A stretch of 64,000 nucleotides of DNA. Origin: WVZH01 sp034430895. Its GTDB lineage: Bacteria > Chloroflexota > Anaerolineae > Anaerolineales > E44-bin32. A model generated the notes under the pieces. It was given only the letters and a program-made list of their open reading frames with translations, did not search any database and was not told the DNA's origin. The DNA lies in assembly GCA_034430895.1 (NCBI GenBank), contig DAOUDW010000109.1:124001-188000 (forward strand), written 5' to 3'. Positions 16,218 to 24,146 of this stretch are shown here, piece after piece (position 1 is the stretch's first letter; every line of letters begins with the position of its first letter). The translations under genes were made by a program, and so were the position numbers.

Positions 16218-18025
16218 ACTTCGAACTCCTGATTCACAGCGACGGCACGCGAGACGCCGAGTTTGATATTCGGGGCAAACGAGTACCCCTCCTCAAAATA
16301 TCCATGATATCCCTTCTGAGCCGGGATGAGGCTGATCTTCGTCTGGACCTGTGGAATGACGGCATCGACGCTTTTCACGTCGTCTACGTGCTGGTCCCGG
16401 CAGCGGTATTCGTAATGCAATTCCTCCCGAACGCCGTCGTTCCCCGTCACGGAAAGCAGGCTGCCGGTCAAATCCTCCGGGTATTCCGTGGTTCCCCAGC
16501 AGGACGTGAGAAACTCGTCGATTTCCACCTCCGCCTTGGGATTTGTCGACTCGATAATCTTGCGCTTGATGATGATTTCCCCGGTGTTCTCCATAAAAGT
16601 ATAGCTGCTGGCCAGTTTGACCGTCAGGTTATTGAATTCGACTTCAACCGGCTTGATTTCCAGAATGCGACAATTCTTCCCTTCGCTGTAGCCACCCGTG
16701 GTGCGGCAGGAACTGAGGTCGATCTCTTCCGAGCCGTAACGCAGCTTGCAGCTCTTGATCGCCCCCTCTCCGGCATAGTGCGTGAACGCGCCGGCACGAT
16801 AGCGAGATTGAATGATGAATGGATAGGAAGCGTCCTGGTGGGCTTCTGTTCCTGCACCGACTGGCCGTGTTAATTTCGAGGCATAGGGTCGCAAATCGGT
16901 GATCGCCCCGCCCTGTTTCAAATCAACCTGCACGCGGAATTTCGAATCGACATACCAGAAGGCTTGATTCTTTGTACCCCAGAGGATGTCCTTCCACAAC
17001 CCACAGTACGGACCACTGCGAGGTTGATTCTCCCGAAACCAATCGGCAAACTCGGTCATGGTCATATCTTCGACCTCGTCCTCCTCCTTCAACTGTCCGT
17101 AGTAAGCAAGAAAATCTTCGTAACTCTTCTTCAGTATGCGATAACTCGCTTCCCAACGACCACCCTTGCCCATCCAGCCCGGCCCGACATAGACGAGATT
17201 GTAGCTGAACCCTTTGTTATAGCGCTTCATCACCCGATATTGATCGATCAAGTTGTACATGTAGGGCAAACGATCGTCTTCATAGATCAAACCGCGGATG
17301 ATATTCTGCGGATGGGTGCCGAACATATCACCAGCATTGTCCATGATTGCAAGCAAGTCGCGCGAAAGATGGGGCAAGGCGACGATACCGATATCGTCCT
17401 CTTCGCTGTCTGCGATGGCATGCGAATTCTTCTTCGAGGGGATCCATGCCGTCCAGGGGGATCCGTCCATCAACGTGTACCAGGAGGAGTTGGCATGGCG
17501 AAAGATTTTCGGCCCTTCCTCAAAGCAGGTGGCGATCGCCACTTTCACCATGGGGTATTTTTCCTTGATGTACTGGATCAATTCCGCATCCATGAAGTAC
17601 GAACCTGTGGAAGTTGGATAGAACCCGAACACTTCCTTGAAGCGTTCAAAGGAATCAACGACGATCTCCTTCTTGAGGTCCATAGGAAAGAGCCAGATAG
17701 CCAATTCCTTGGATTTGAATTTCTCACGGAACTCTTTACAGTTCAGCCCCAAGAACGTGTGTCCGATTTCGTCCCCGTATTCCTTATGATGTCGTTTGAC
17801 GATTTCGATGCACTCATCGTTGAAAATACTGGAATACGTCATCTGGATCGTGGTTTTAAGGTTGTTGCGATGGGCGATCTCCTGCTGCAAACGGAAGATT
17901 TCAATCGATTCGCTCACCACCTCCTGCTTACTGACTTCCTCCGTCTTGCCCTCCTGTGCGCTCGTGTCGATATATTCCGGCACCAGTTCGGGTCGATGAA
18001 TGATGTTGAGAATGAATTTATCCAT
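16193..18025 (-). CDS. Putative glycan-active barrel protein (polysaccharide-deacetylase/GH57-like)
   Basis: A 610-aa cytoplasmic protein. The N-terminal half (about 1-330) has a deacetylase or GH57/GH38-like barrel flavour: the opening 'NIIHRPELVPEYI', 'GDEIGHTFLG', 'FGFYPTSTGSYFMD' (seen in such barrels as x-P-x-x-x-G) and 'DMFGTHPQNIIRG'. The C-terminal half is a long beta-rich sandwich, as in mutarotase-like domains appended to these enzymes. It resembles the DUF3863/DUF3864-type proteins that lie near glycosidase genes, but I cannot confirm that. The exact reaction is unknown. It is followed by an overlapping zinc-ribbon gene; the pair looks like a functional unit. Confidence 0.6.
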   Translation of the reverse strand: MDKFILNIIHRPELVPEYIDTSAQEGKTEEVSKQEVVSESIEIFRLQQEIAHRNNLKTTIQMTYSSIFNDECIEIVKRHHKEYGDEIGHTFLGLNCKEFREKFKSKELAIWLFPMDLKKEIVVDSFERFKEVFGFYPTSTGSYFMDAELIQYIKEKYPMVKVAIATCFEEGPKIFRHANSSWYTLMDGSPWTAWIPSKKNSHAIADSEEDDIGIVALPHLSRDLLAIMDNAGDMFGTHPQNIIRGLIYEDDRLPYMYNLIDQYRVMKRYNKGFSYNLVYVGPGWMGKGGRWEASYRILKKSYEDFLAYYGQLKEEDEVEDMTMTEFADWFRENQPRSGPYCGLWKDILWGTKNQAFWYVDSKFRVQVDLKQGGAITDLRPYASKLTRPVGAGTEAHQDASYPFIIQSRYRAGAFTHYAGEGAIKSCKLRYGSEEIDLSSCRTTGGYSEGKNCRILEIKPVEVEFNNLTVKLASSYTFMENTGEIIIKRKIIESTNPKAEVEIDEFLTSCWGTTEYPEDLTGSLLSVTGNDGVREELHYEYRCRDQHVDDVKSVDAVIPQVQTKISLIPAQKGYHGYFEEGYSFAPNIKLGVSRAVAVNQEFEVCLKVEKA

Positions 18026-18173
18026 ACAGGTTCTCCTGCCAAATGGTGATGCGAAAAGGTCTTCGTGGTTTTCAGCGGAGCAAACCGCGAAGCCGTATTA
18101 TACATAATATACTCTGGCGACTTAAGGCAAGACCTGAAGCTGAGCTCGAATCTCGCCTGGATGTAATCCCATT

Positions 18174-18926
18174 TTATAAACCAATGTCTGTCGAGGGGGT
18201 TTCGGCCAGCGTCTTATAAATCTCAGCGACCCGCAGGACAACGGCTTGCCATAATGCATCTCCGAGTTCCGCAGTCGCTTGTGTGGGATCCCCGATCACG
18301 CCCGTTCTCGAATATTGTGAGAAGTCAAGGTCGGGATCATCCCAATCGACGGGGTCACTCTGGGGGTCGATGATCTTCTCATCTCGCACGGATTCAGGGC
18401 GCAGGTGCATTGCGATGGCGGTGGCGAATGAATCAGCATGACCACCCGGCGTCATCGGGTTTCCCACCTTCATCCAAATATCATGATACGGGATGTCGGG
18501 CAGAAAGGTATATGCACAGCCCTGATGGATATGATTGAAGCTCTCTACGACTTGTTCCAGCACATGCTGTCCACAGCCGCGCCAGATAACGATCCGGCGG
18601 AAACCTTGATCGGCGATGGAATTCAAAACCGCCATGACAACTTGCTCGTGCAAACGCTGTGGGAGATCGATAAATCCAAACCCGAAACCACGATGCTCGG
18701 GTGTGGGACCAAAGGGCATCGCCGGAAACACGAGTACGTCCAGGGAAAACGCCTGCTGCGCCTTCTCCGCAGCCGCAACGCAAACCCTTTCGACGAACCA
18801 AGTGTCAAAATCTACCGGTAAGTGCGGCCCTTGCTGCTCCGTACATCCGGTTGGGACCACAGCCAGGCAATCCACCTGGGTGTATTGTGCGATTTCCTCG
18901 AAGTTTAAATCACCAAATCTCACCAC
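18174..18926 (-). CDS. Creatininase-family protein with altered metal site
   Basis: A 250-aa protein of the creatininase/MftE amidohydrolase family: 'VVPTGCTEQQGPHLP' corresponds to P-x-G-S-x-E-Q-H-G-P-H-L-P, and Asp41 is kept. Two usual metal-binding histidines are changed: EQHG reads EQQG (Gln32) and the NGHG-type motif reads RGCGQ (Cys118). 'GGHADSFATAI' stands where HAG(E)xETS is expected. It may use a different metal set, or be non-hydrolytic. A GTG start fits the family N-terminus. It stands alone between two spacers. Confidence 0.8.
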   Translation of the reverse strand: MVRFGDLNFEEIAQYTQVDCLAVVPTGCTEQQGPHLPVDFDTWFVERVCVAAAEKAQQAFSLDVLVFPAMPFGPTPEHRGFGFGFIDLPQRLHEQVVMAVLNSIADQGFRRIVIWRGCGQHVLEQVVESFNHIHQGCAYTFLPDIPYHDIWMKVGNPMTPGGHADSFATAIAMHLRPESVRDEKIIDPQSDPVDWDDPDLDFSQYSRTGVIGDPTQATAELGDALWQAVVLRVAEIYKTLAETPSTDIGL

Positions 18927-19195
18927 TCCCGCACCTTTCCATTAAAGCCCATTATCCATCCAAGACGATTCGCAGCCCGTCAGCGTTCACCGTCGATCAT
19001 ACAACAAGAAAGCGTTTCATAGTAACTTTTTCTATTCAAAATGCAGCCAATGCGGATTGATCGCCTCAAGAATAACGCCCTGGCTTTTTCTTCTGCGATT
19101 TATTTCCATGGATGGTTGGTATAATTAAATCGGCACGAAATCTACCAGCATGACCTGGATTGATCGTCCATAAGATTGGAGAAGGAGAAAAGAAG

Positions 19196-19411
19196 GTGAT
19201 CCAACACTCGGGATTTGTCCCCATCCGTTTTTATCTGACAGGGAAAATATTGCTTGTCCTGGGGATCATCGGTCTCCTCGCTGCCGGAGTCGATTTCATT
19301 ACAGCATGGTTTGGGTTACCGGCAATCATCCCGATCATGTGTCTTGTATTTGTCTTCGTTGGTTTGTATCTTGTATATGTCGTACCAAGAGAACCGGAGG
19401 CGAATTCCTAA
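19196..19411 (+). CDS. Small two-helix membrane protein
   Basis: A 71-aa protein with two hydrophobic helices separated by a short loop ('WFGLP'), ending in 'VVPREPE'. The GTG at 19196 follows GGAGAAGGAG and is preferred over the TTG at 19160, whose ribosome site would be missing. No known function. It is a lone plus-strand gene. Confidence 0.7.
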   Translation: MIQHSGFVPIRFYLTGKILLVLGIIGLLAAGVDFITAWFGLPAIIPIMCLVFVFVGLYLVYVVPREPEANS

Positions 19412-19456
19412 GAAAAACAGCTTATATAGAGAGACAGCTTCGCACCTCGCGTCGAA

Positions 19457-19903
19457 TTAGTCTTGCTTCGACTGTGCCAGCGGGCCGATTAACGGCTGAC
19501 CATTAAAATCGACGAGACTATCCCAGATGAACAACAATGCATTCAAACGGCGATTGAATTCGAGCAAGAAATTCTGGACAACTCCGTCCTCGTCGAAGCC
19601 GGGCTCAATAACGCAACCCGCAATAAAACAAACCCTGCGCACACGGCCCAATGTATATACCAATTGATCCTGATCCGCACACACACTTTTGACATAGCCG
19701 GTCAAACCTGCAAGGTGTTCCGCGACCTCTGCAGTAGGCATGAAATTCATGCGGATATGGGCCACCCCGATGTCAAAGATGACACCTGTTGCGATTCCCT
19801 CCTGGCTCAACCCTTCATAATCCTGGATCACATCCATCTCGTCGAACACCCTGGAAGAGAGCAGTGAAGGATCGGCGATATAGAATGTAGAAAAATCAGG
19901 CAT
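19457..19903 (-). CDS. Hypothetical protein
   Basis: A 148-aa alpha/beta protein without signal peptide or membrane helix; three cysteines lie in the middle. 'GGGAG' lies before the ATG. I do not recognise the family. Length and regular strand-helix alternation suggest a single compact domain. It lies 56 bp downstream of the ANT(6)-like gene, so co-transcription is possible. Confidence 0.6.
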   Translation of the reverse strand: MPDFSTFYIADPSLLSSRVFDEMDVIQDYEGLSQEGIATGVIFDIGVAHIRMNFMPTAEVAEHLAGLTGYVKSVCADQDQLVYTLGRVRRVCFIAGCVIEPGFDEDGVVQNFLLEFNRRLNALLFIWDSLVDFNGQPLIGPLAQSKQD

Positions 19904-19959
19904 GATGTTACTCCCTGGTAGGCGGCAGAGACAATCAGCGAATTTCAGCCAGACGCGGA

Positions 19960-20841
19960 TTAATCCCGCGCCTCGCGATACATTTCCTGCGCATCTCTTG
20001 GCAATTCACGCACGTGGTTCAGTTGCCCCGTGATTTTTTCATCCTCGTCCTGAGAATATGTAAACCCGAAGTGCTCGGCAACAGAACGGGCGGTTACTCG
20101 AAACAACCTACAGGCGGCTTCAAGGGCGTCCCACGTGTGATCGATACCGGCGTCTGAATATGTGTTCACCAGCAGCTCCCATAAAGTGGGATCGAGATGC
20201 TGCTGCAAGCGCTGGCCGAATTTTCCCAAGTTTATCGAAAAATGGGTCTCGACACCGACGTACCATGTTAACATCTTCATCAGCTCTGCGCGCAGTAATT
20301 GATCGAACACCGCTTTGGCATAGATAATCTCTTCCCGCCATAACCCTTTGGCCACGTACGCAGAAACCCACCAGAACTCGTTGCAGCAATCGCTAAAAGA
20401 CTTTTGCGTGGGAGGCTTGGCCAGATAATCACTTTCATTCGAAGGCGGAAATGGTTCGATGATACCGTCTTTGTCGAGTAATAAGACACTCAAGCTGTCA
20501 CGAGCGAATTCGTCGATCCTGGCAACGGAATAGAGAGTCAGGTCGATACGATTTCCATCCGCAAACTGCATCAGATAGGCATAACGATCGCTGCTTCTGG
20601 GATGATCGCCCATATCATCCGGCAGCTGCAGGATCATGAGTTCTCCAAAACGCTCGATCCACGCGGGCGTCTCTTTAAAAGAGGCAACATCTGTGACGAT
20701 GTAGACAATATCGAAATCCCGGAAAAAATCGCCGACTACCTCTGGATTCGCACGAGAACCATTCAATATCACCGCCCGTATGCGATCATCTTCTCGAGCA
20801 GTGTTGAGAATCAGTTCGAGCATTTCTTTTTCACTGCGCAT
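19960..20841 (-). CDS. Aminoglycoside 6-adenylyltransferase-like protein, ANT(6)
   Basis: A 293-aa nucleotidyltransferase. The N-terminal domain has the 'LNGSRAN' loop and the metal-binding 'DFFRDFDIVYI' (D-x-D), typical of ANT(6)/AadE proteins, which transfer AMP from ATP to streptomycin-type aminoglycosides. 'RIDLTLYS' supplies the third acidic residue. The C-terminal all-helical domain has 'YVAKGLWREEIIYAK' and 'MLTWYVG', both family hallmarks. The frame runs on upstream to 21036, but the ATG at 20841 with AGGAG ahead fits the family length (about 280-300). Chromosomal homologues often have no known resistance role. No transposon is nearby. Confidence 0.9.
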   Translation of the reverse strand: MRSEKEMLELILNTAREDDRIRAVILNGSRANPEVVGDFFRDFDIVYIVTDVASFKETPAWIERFGELMILQLPDDMGDHPRSSDRYAYLMQFADGNRIDLTLYSVARIDEFARDSLSVLLLDKDGIIEPFPPSNESDYLAKPPTQKSFSDCCNEFWWVSAYVAKGLWREEIIYAKAVFDQLLRAELMKMLTWYVGVETHFSINLGKFGQRLQQHLDPTLWELLVNTYSDAGIDHTWDALEAACRLFRVTARSVAEHFGFTYSQDEDEKITGQLNHVRELPRDAQEMYREARD

Positions 20842-20996
20842 GAATTTACGCACTCCTGAAACCGATGGTTCAAAACGAATAGAGGTGAAATACGACGAAT
20901 GCATATCTCGCATTGAAATGTTGCCCACATGCAGCTCGTCAGCTTGACCTACCGTGGGAAACGTCAAGGGAATGCAGCAATCTAACCTGCAACTAT

Positions 20997-21674
20997 CTAC
21001 AAAATATCTGAAACCGAAGGAACGTCCTCCGGCCAACGTCCTGTGCTCTTCAAATGATCTCTTTCCCCCTCGATGATGTCGATAAAATCTCGACCCGCTA
21101 AGGACGCATTCCCCTGCCCCTCATTGAACCTCTCCGCCAGCTCCTTCAGAAAGACCGCATATAGTAAAGAAACGGGAACATCTTCCAAGCGCGCCTCGAA
21201 GTCGGTTAAATCTTCAACCCATGCAACTCGACGCTCAGCAAGTATGATTTCGACCTCTTCAACAAGCCGCATTACCGCCGGCCTTGCTCGGGCAACCTCG
21301 ATAATCGGAGCATCGGATTGAATCAGGCATGTCGTACAATTCTCATCGGAATCGATCATCATTGATCCACCGAACGTGTACACCTTGACCGTCTTCTCTT
21401 TCCGATCCGATAAGGTTATCAAGCCGGGTGCTATTCGATATCCATGCTGATGAACCCAAGGATGATAGAGGCGTAGTAGTTCGATCTGGTGGGGATGGGC
21501 GCTGTTGATCGATGTAAAGGTTGGAATCTTAACAAATTCCGGATCGAAGTGCTGCTTCGATGGTACGCAGAGAATTTTGATTTCAAGCTTGGGGTGCCCA
21601 ATGGATTGATGATAACGTGCGGGAATAAAGCGATAACCCAGATCGGGCTCTTCATCTTCCATTCTAATCGACAT
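20997..21674 (-). CDS. Hypothetical protein
   Basis: A 225-aa soluble protein, acidic, with a central 'GGSMMIDSDEN' stretch and two C-terminal helical segments. No signal peptide or membrane helix. The family is not recognised. GAAGGA touches the first ATG; a second ATG four codons later is an alternative start. It lies upstream of the ANT(6)-like gene with a gap of about 155 bp. Confidence 0.6.
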   Translation of the reverse strand: MSIRMEDEEPDLGYRFIPARYHQSIGHPKLEIKILCVPSKQHFDPEFVKIPTFTSINSAHPHQIELLRLYHPWVHQHGYRIAPGLITLSDRKEKTVKVYTFGGSMMIDSDENCTTCLIQSDAPIIEVARARPAVMRLVEEVEIILAERRVAWVEDLTDFEARLEDVPVSLLYAVFLKELAERFNEGQGNASLAGRDFIDIIEGERDHLKSTGRWPEDVPSVSDIL

Positions 21675-21773
21675 TCCTTCTCCTCATCACCAATCTACAG
21701 AAATTCCGCAATCCCTTCATACAAACCTATGCCATGTCCTCAAAATCTGTAGCCCATCACACGTACACGCTGA

Positions 21774-22247
21774 TTAACTGTCAGCCTCAAATACCACCAA
21801 GTCCTGATGCTTTTTCGCTTCCTCGATAATTAATCCCCTGACGGTAAAAGCGGGGCCCAGATCGCTTCCCCGGATCACCAACAACCTGTCACCGATGCGC
21901 ACCCCATAACGCTGAAGCGTTTCCGCAGAGACTTGAATGACGCTCTCACGCATTTCAACCCAACTGAAAAGCCTCCCTTGATAGTCAACGATCGCCCCTT
22001 CCGGCAATTCGAAATTGCCAAGGTCCGGATTCGCTTGCAACACTGCTGCCAGAGGGGTTCGTGAGAATGAGTCCTTGGAAGCAACACAAAAGCCACCCGA
22101 CTTTTTACTGCCTGGCAGCATGATTAATTTCATATAATGATCAAATCCGTACTCCTCCATTGCTTCCGGAGGGAGCAGGATGTGCCCCATTTCTCCTACC
22201 TGCGTCCAACCATATGTATGCTTTCCACCTTTAACAAGTTGCGGCAT
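21774..22247 (-). CDS. AbrB-like swapped-hairpin domain protein
   Basis: A 157-aa protein that appears to hold two related beta-rich halves. The first has 'VGEMGHILLPPEAMEEYGF' and the second 'QVSAETLQRYGVRIGDRLLVI', both matching the SpoVT/AbrB pattern (strand, I-x-(L/I)-P/S, helix, G-D). AbrB-type domains bind DNA as dimers; here the tandem arrangement may form a pseudo-dimer. The short 'SKKSGGFCVAS' loop recurs in related uncharacterised bacterial proteins. GGAG precedes the ATG. Function is inferred only from the fold. Confidence 0.6.
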   Translation of the reverse strand: MPQLVKGGKHTYGWTQVGEMGHILLPPEAMEEYGFDHYMKLIMLPGSKKSGGFCVASKDSFSRTPLAAVLQANPDLGNFELPEGAIVDYQGRLFSWVEMRESVIQVSAETLQRYGVRIGDRLLVIRGSDLGPAFTVRGLIIEEAKKHQDLVVFEADS

Positions 22248-22308
22248 GAATGATCTCCATTTGCATCTGCAGAGAATGTGGGTTTAACACCCCATTATTA
22301 AATAGACT

Positions 22309-22830
22309 TTACTCAATTGCCTTATGCACTTTCGACATCGGGCAAGTGTCATTATAGCCGCACTTCGGACATAAAATGAAGAAGGAGAGCGGCATGTGCA
22401 CAAGCAGGAATGCTAAAAGAGCCAACACAACCAGGGGGGACGATTGCCAATATATGCGGAACAGCCAATAAAAGGCGAATAGATAGCTGCCAACCCCGAT
22501 AATGCCAAGCAAGATCAATTCGTTCTTAAACGACCGGGTTGGGGAAATCCGATCTTGATTTCGATGCAGTACAAGTGATAAAAACGGAGCGAAGTACAGC
22601 TGGCTTAATCCAGGACAATAGCCTCCACGGTATGGACATCCAGCACAGATACCCGCGACGGCAAAGTTGACTCCCACCCAAAACAACAAGAAAACGCCCA
22701 TCAAAGCAAGCGATTCTCTGGCCAAGAGATAGATGGTGCCTGCATAAAAGAGGATCAACGGAATGGCCGGAATTAAATGCAGAGCCCGATCCCTTTTCGT
22801 CCATTGATGAATATCTTTACGCTGACTCAT
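22309..22830 (-). CDS. Membrane protein with cysteine clusters
   Basis: A 173-aa protein with four predicted membrane helices. A cysteine cluster (CAGCPYRGGYC) lies between helices 2 and 3, and a second (CPKCGYNDTCP) at the C-terminus. The layout resembles the 215-aa protein at 60180-60827. The clusters could hold zinc or an Fe-S centre at the membrane face. It lies 40 bp upstream of an isoprenylcysteine-methyltransferase-like gene whose GAGGTG site is good, so the pair is likely an operon. No family name is assigned. Confidence 0.7.
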   Translation of the reverse strand: MSQRKDIHQWTKRDRALHLIPAIPLILFYAGTIYLLARESLALMGVFLLFWVGVNFAVAGICAGCPYRGGYCPGLSQLYFAPFLSLVLHRNQDRISPTRSFKNELILLGIIGVGSYLFAFYWLFRIYWQSSPLVVLALLAFLLVHMPLSFFILCPKCGYNDTCPMSKVHKAIE

Positions 22831-22870
22831 AATTCACCTCTTTGTGCCACCAATTAACAGCCGCTGCTCC

Positions 22871-23431
22871 TCAGAAAAACACGAAATAGCGCGGGACGGT
22901 GCCAAGATATTGACGGTATGAATCCCCGTATTTTTCCAGGCAAACCTCTTCCTCTCCCAATATACCAAAGTGGCTGAACACTCTCGCCAAAGCCCAGATC
23001 AGTAGCGCCAACCAAGACCCAATCGCGATACATCCCCCCGCCAACACGATGGAGGCCATCACAATCTGAGGATGGCGCGAGAGCTTATAAATCCCTCGAG
23101 AAACCGGTTCATCGAGCGGTGTGTTCCGAAAATCGAACAACGCTTTCACCAGTCCTGCCAATCCCAGGATGACGATGAAGCTTCCGATTGGAAACACAGG
23201 TGACCCGATTTTCAACGGCGAGAAGAAAAGCAAGACCAAACAACCAAACGCAATCACTTTGCCGATCACCGTGAAAGTGATTTGTTTTTGAGACCACCCC
23301 GAGCGGTCGAAAAGGCGCTTTACGACTTCATCCGGAAAAATCCTGAAGAGTACCCCATCCGTTAGAGACAAGAGAATCACCGGGATCCACCCGTTGAGCC
23401 ATCCGAGTTTTAAATCAGGAAGCCATTCCAT
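22871..23431 (-). CDS. Isoprenylcysteine carboxyl methyltransferase (ICMT)-like membrane protein
   Basis: A 186-aa protein with several membrane helices. The ICMT/PEMT signature is present: 'YKLSRHPQ' followed by a helix, then 'EEEVCLEKYGDSYRQYLGTVPRY' (E-x(4)-YG-x-x-Y-x-x-Y-x-x-x-V-P-R-Y). These proteins bind S-adenosylmethionine within the membrane and methylate lipid or small substrates; bacterial targets are mostly unknown. One of four such genes in this window. It starts after GAGGTG. Confidence 0.88.
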   Translation of the reverse strand: MEWLPDLKLGWLNGWIPVILLSLTDGVLFRIFPDEVVKRLFDRSGWSQKQITFTVIGKVIAFGCLVLLFFSPLKIGSPVFPIGSFIVILGLAGLVKALFDFRNTPLDEPVSRGIYKLSRHPQIVMASIVLAGGCIAIGSWLALLIWALARVFSHFGILGEEEVCLEKYGDSYRQYLGTVPRYFVFF

Positions 23432-23515
23432 GTTTGCACCTCAATTGCAGCTTGATCTCGGAAACCGAAATATTTTCGATTGTCCGGAATATATTATATA
23501 TAGAATCTCCTCGCA

Positions 23516-24124
23516 TCAGGTCGTAAACAGAAAGATCGAATGCCAGGTAAAGATTTCATGACAACGATCCGCCCCTCGAGCGATCATACGATCCTTTTCA
23601 TACGTCATGCACGGATGATAACGACTGAAATAGCCAAATGCAATATCACACATCCACTGGGTCAGGGAGGGCACACCCAACTCATTGAATGCCTCGAAAA
23701 CCAAACATCGCTTGATCTCGATTTCGAAGCGCTGATCGCTTTCCTCGATCACGTCGAAAACAATATTGTTGCTTTCAAATCGCTTGTAAATTCGAACAAA
23801 ATCAAGCAAGCATTCCCCTGGATCGAGCTTCGTAAATCCCCGGAAAAACACATCCCCACCCGCTAAAAGGACCACTTGCATGATTTCATCCGCACGTGCT
23901 TGCCCAAAAAGTTTTTTAACACTACGATACATATTCGCAAGCAGTTGAAAATGATTCTTCAAAGCCACTTTGGTGACCTCAGCATGATCTGTACTCGGCT
24001 TTGCTTTATGATGGTTCATCCGTGCTTCGAAAAATGCCGGAACGGCAATGCGTAAAGTAGTCCATAAACCGACTTCTTCTCGCAGTACGGAAAATCCAAC
24101 TCGATATTCGGGAGTCAAAATCAT
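23516..24124 (-). CDS. L-2-amino-thiazoline-4-carboxylate hydrolase-family protein
   Basis: A 202-aa (ATG at 24124) or 223-aa (GTG at 24187) protein. The C-terminal half carries the ATC hydrolase-like pattern: 'RCLVFEAFNELGVPSLTQWMCD', then a basic-aromatic stretch, and 'GADRCHEIFTWHS' (canonical G-D-x-C-x-F). The namesake enzyme opens thiazoline rings to cysteine derivatives, but most homologues are uncharacterised. It follows the KaiC/PPDK fusion closely (22 bp with the ATG start; overlapping with the GTG start), so the two are co-transcribed. The shorter form avoids the overlap. Confidence 0.72.
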   Translation of the reverse strand: MILTPEYRVGFSVLREEVGLWTTLRIAVPAFFEARMNHHKAKPSTDHAEVTKVALKNHFQLLANMYRSVKKLFGQARADEIMQVVLLAGGDVFFRGFTKLDPGECLLDFVRIYKRFESNNIVFDVIEESDQRFEIEIKRCLVFEAFNELGVPSLTQWMCDIAFGYFSRYHPCMTYEKDRMIARGADRCHEIFTWHSIFLFTT

Positions 24125-24146
24125 AGTCGAACCAAATTCTCCATCA

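Noticed and set aside
16964..18049. 361-aa plus-strand frame
   Set aside because: Antisense shadow of the 610-aa barrel protein, without a ribosome site or family features.
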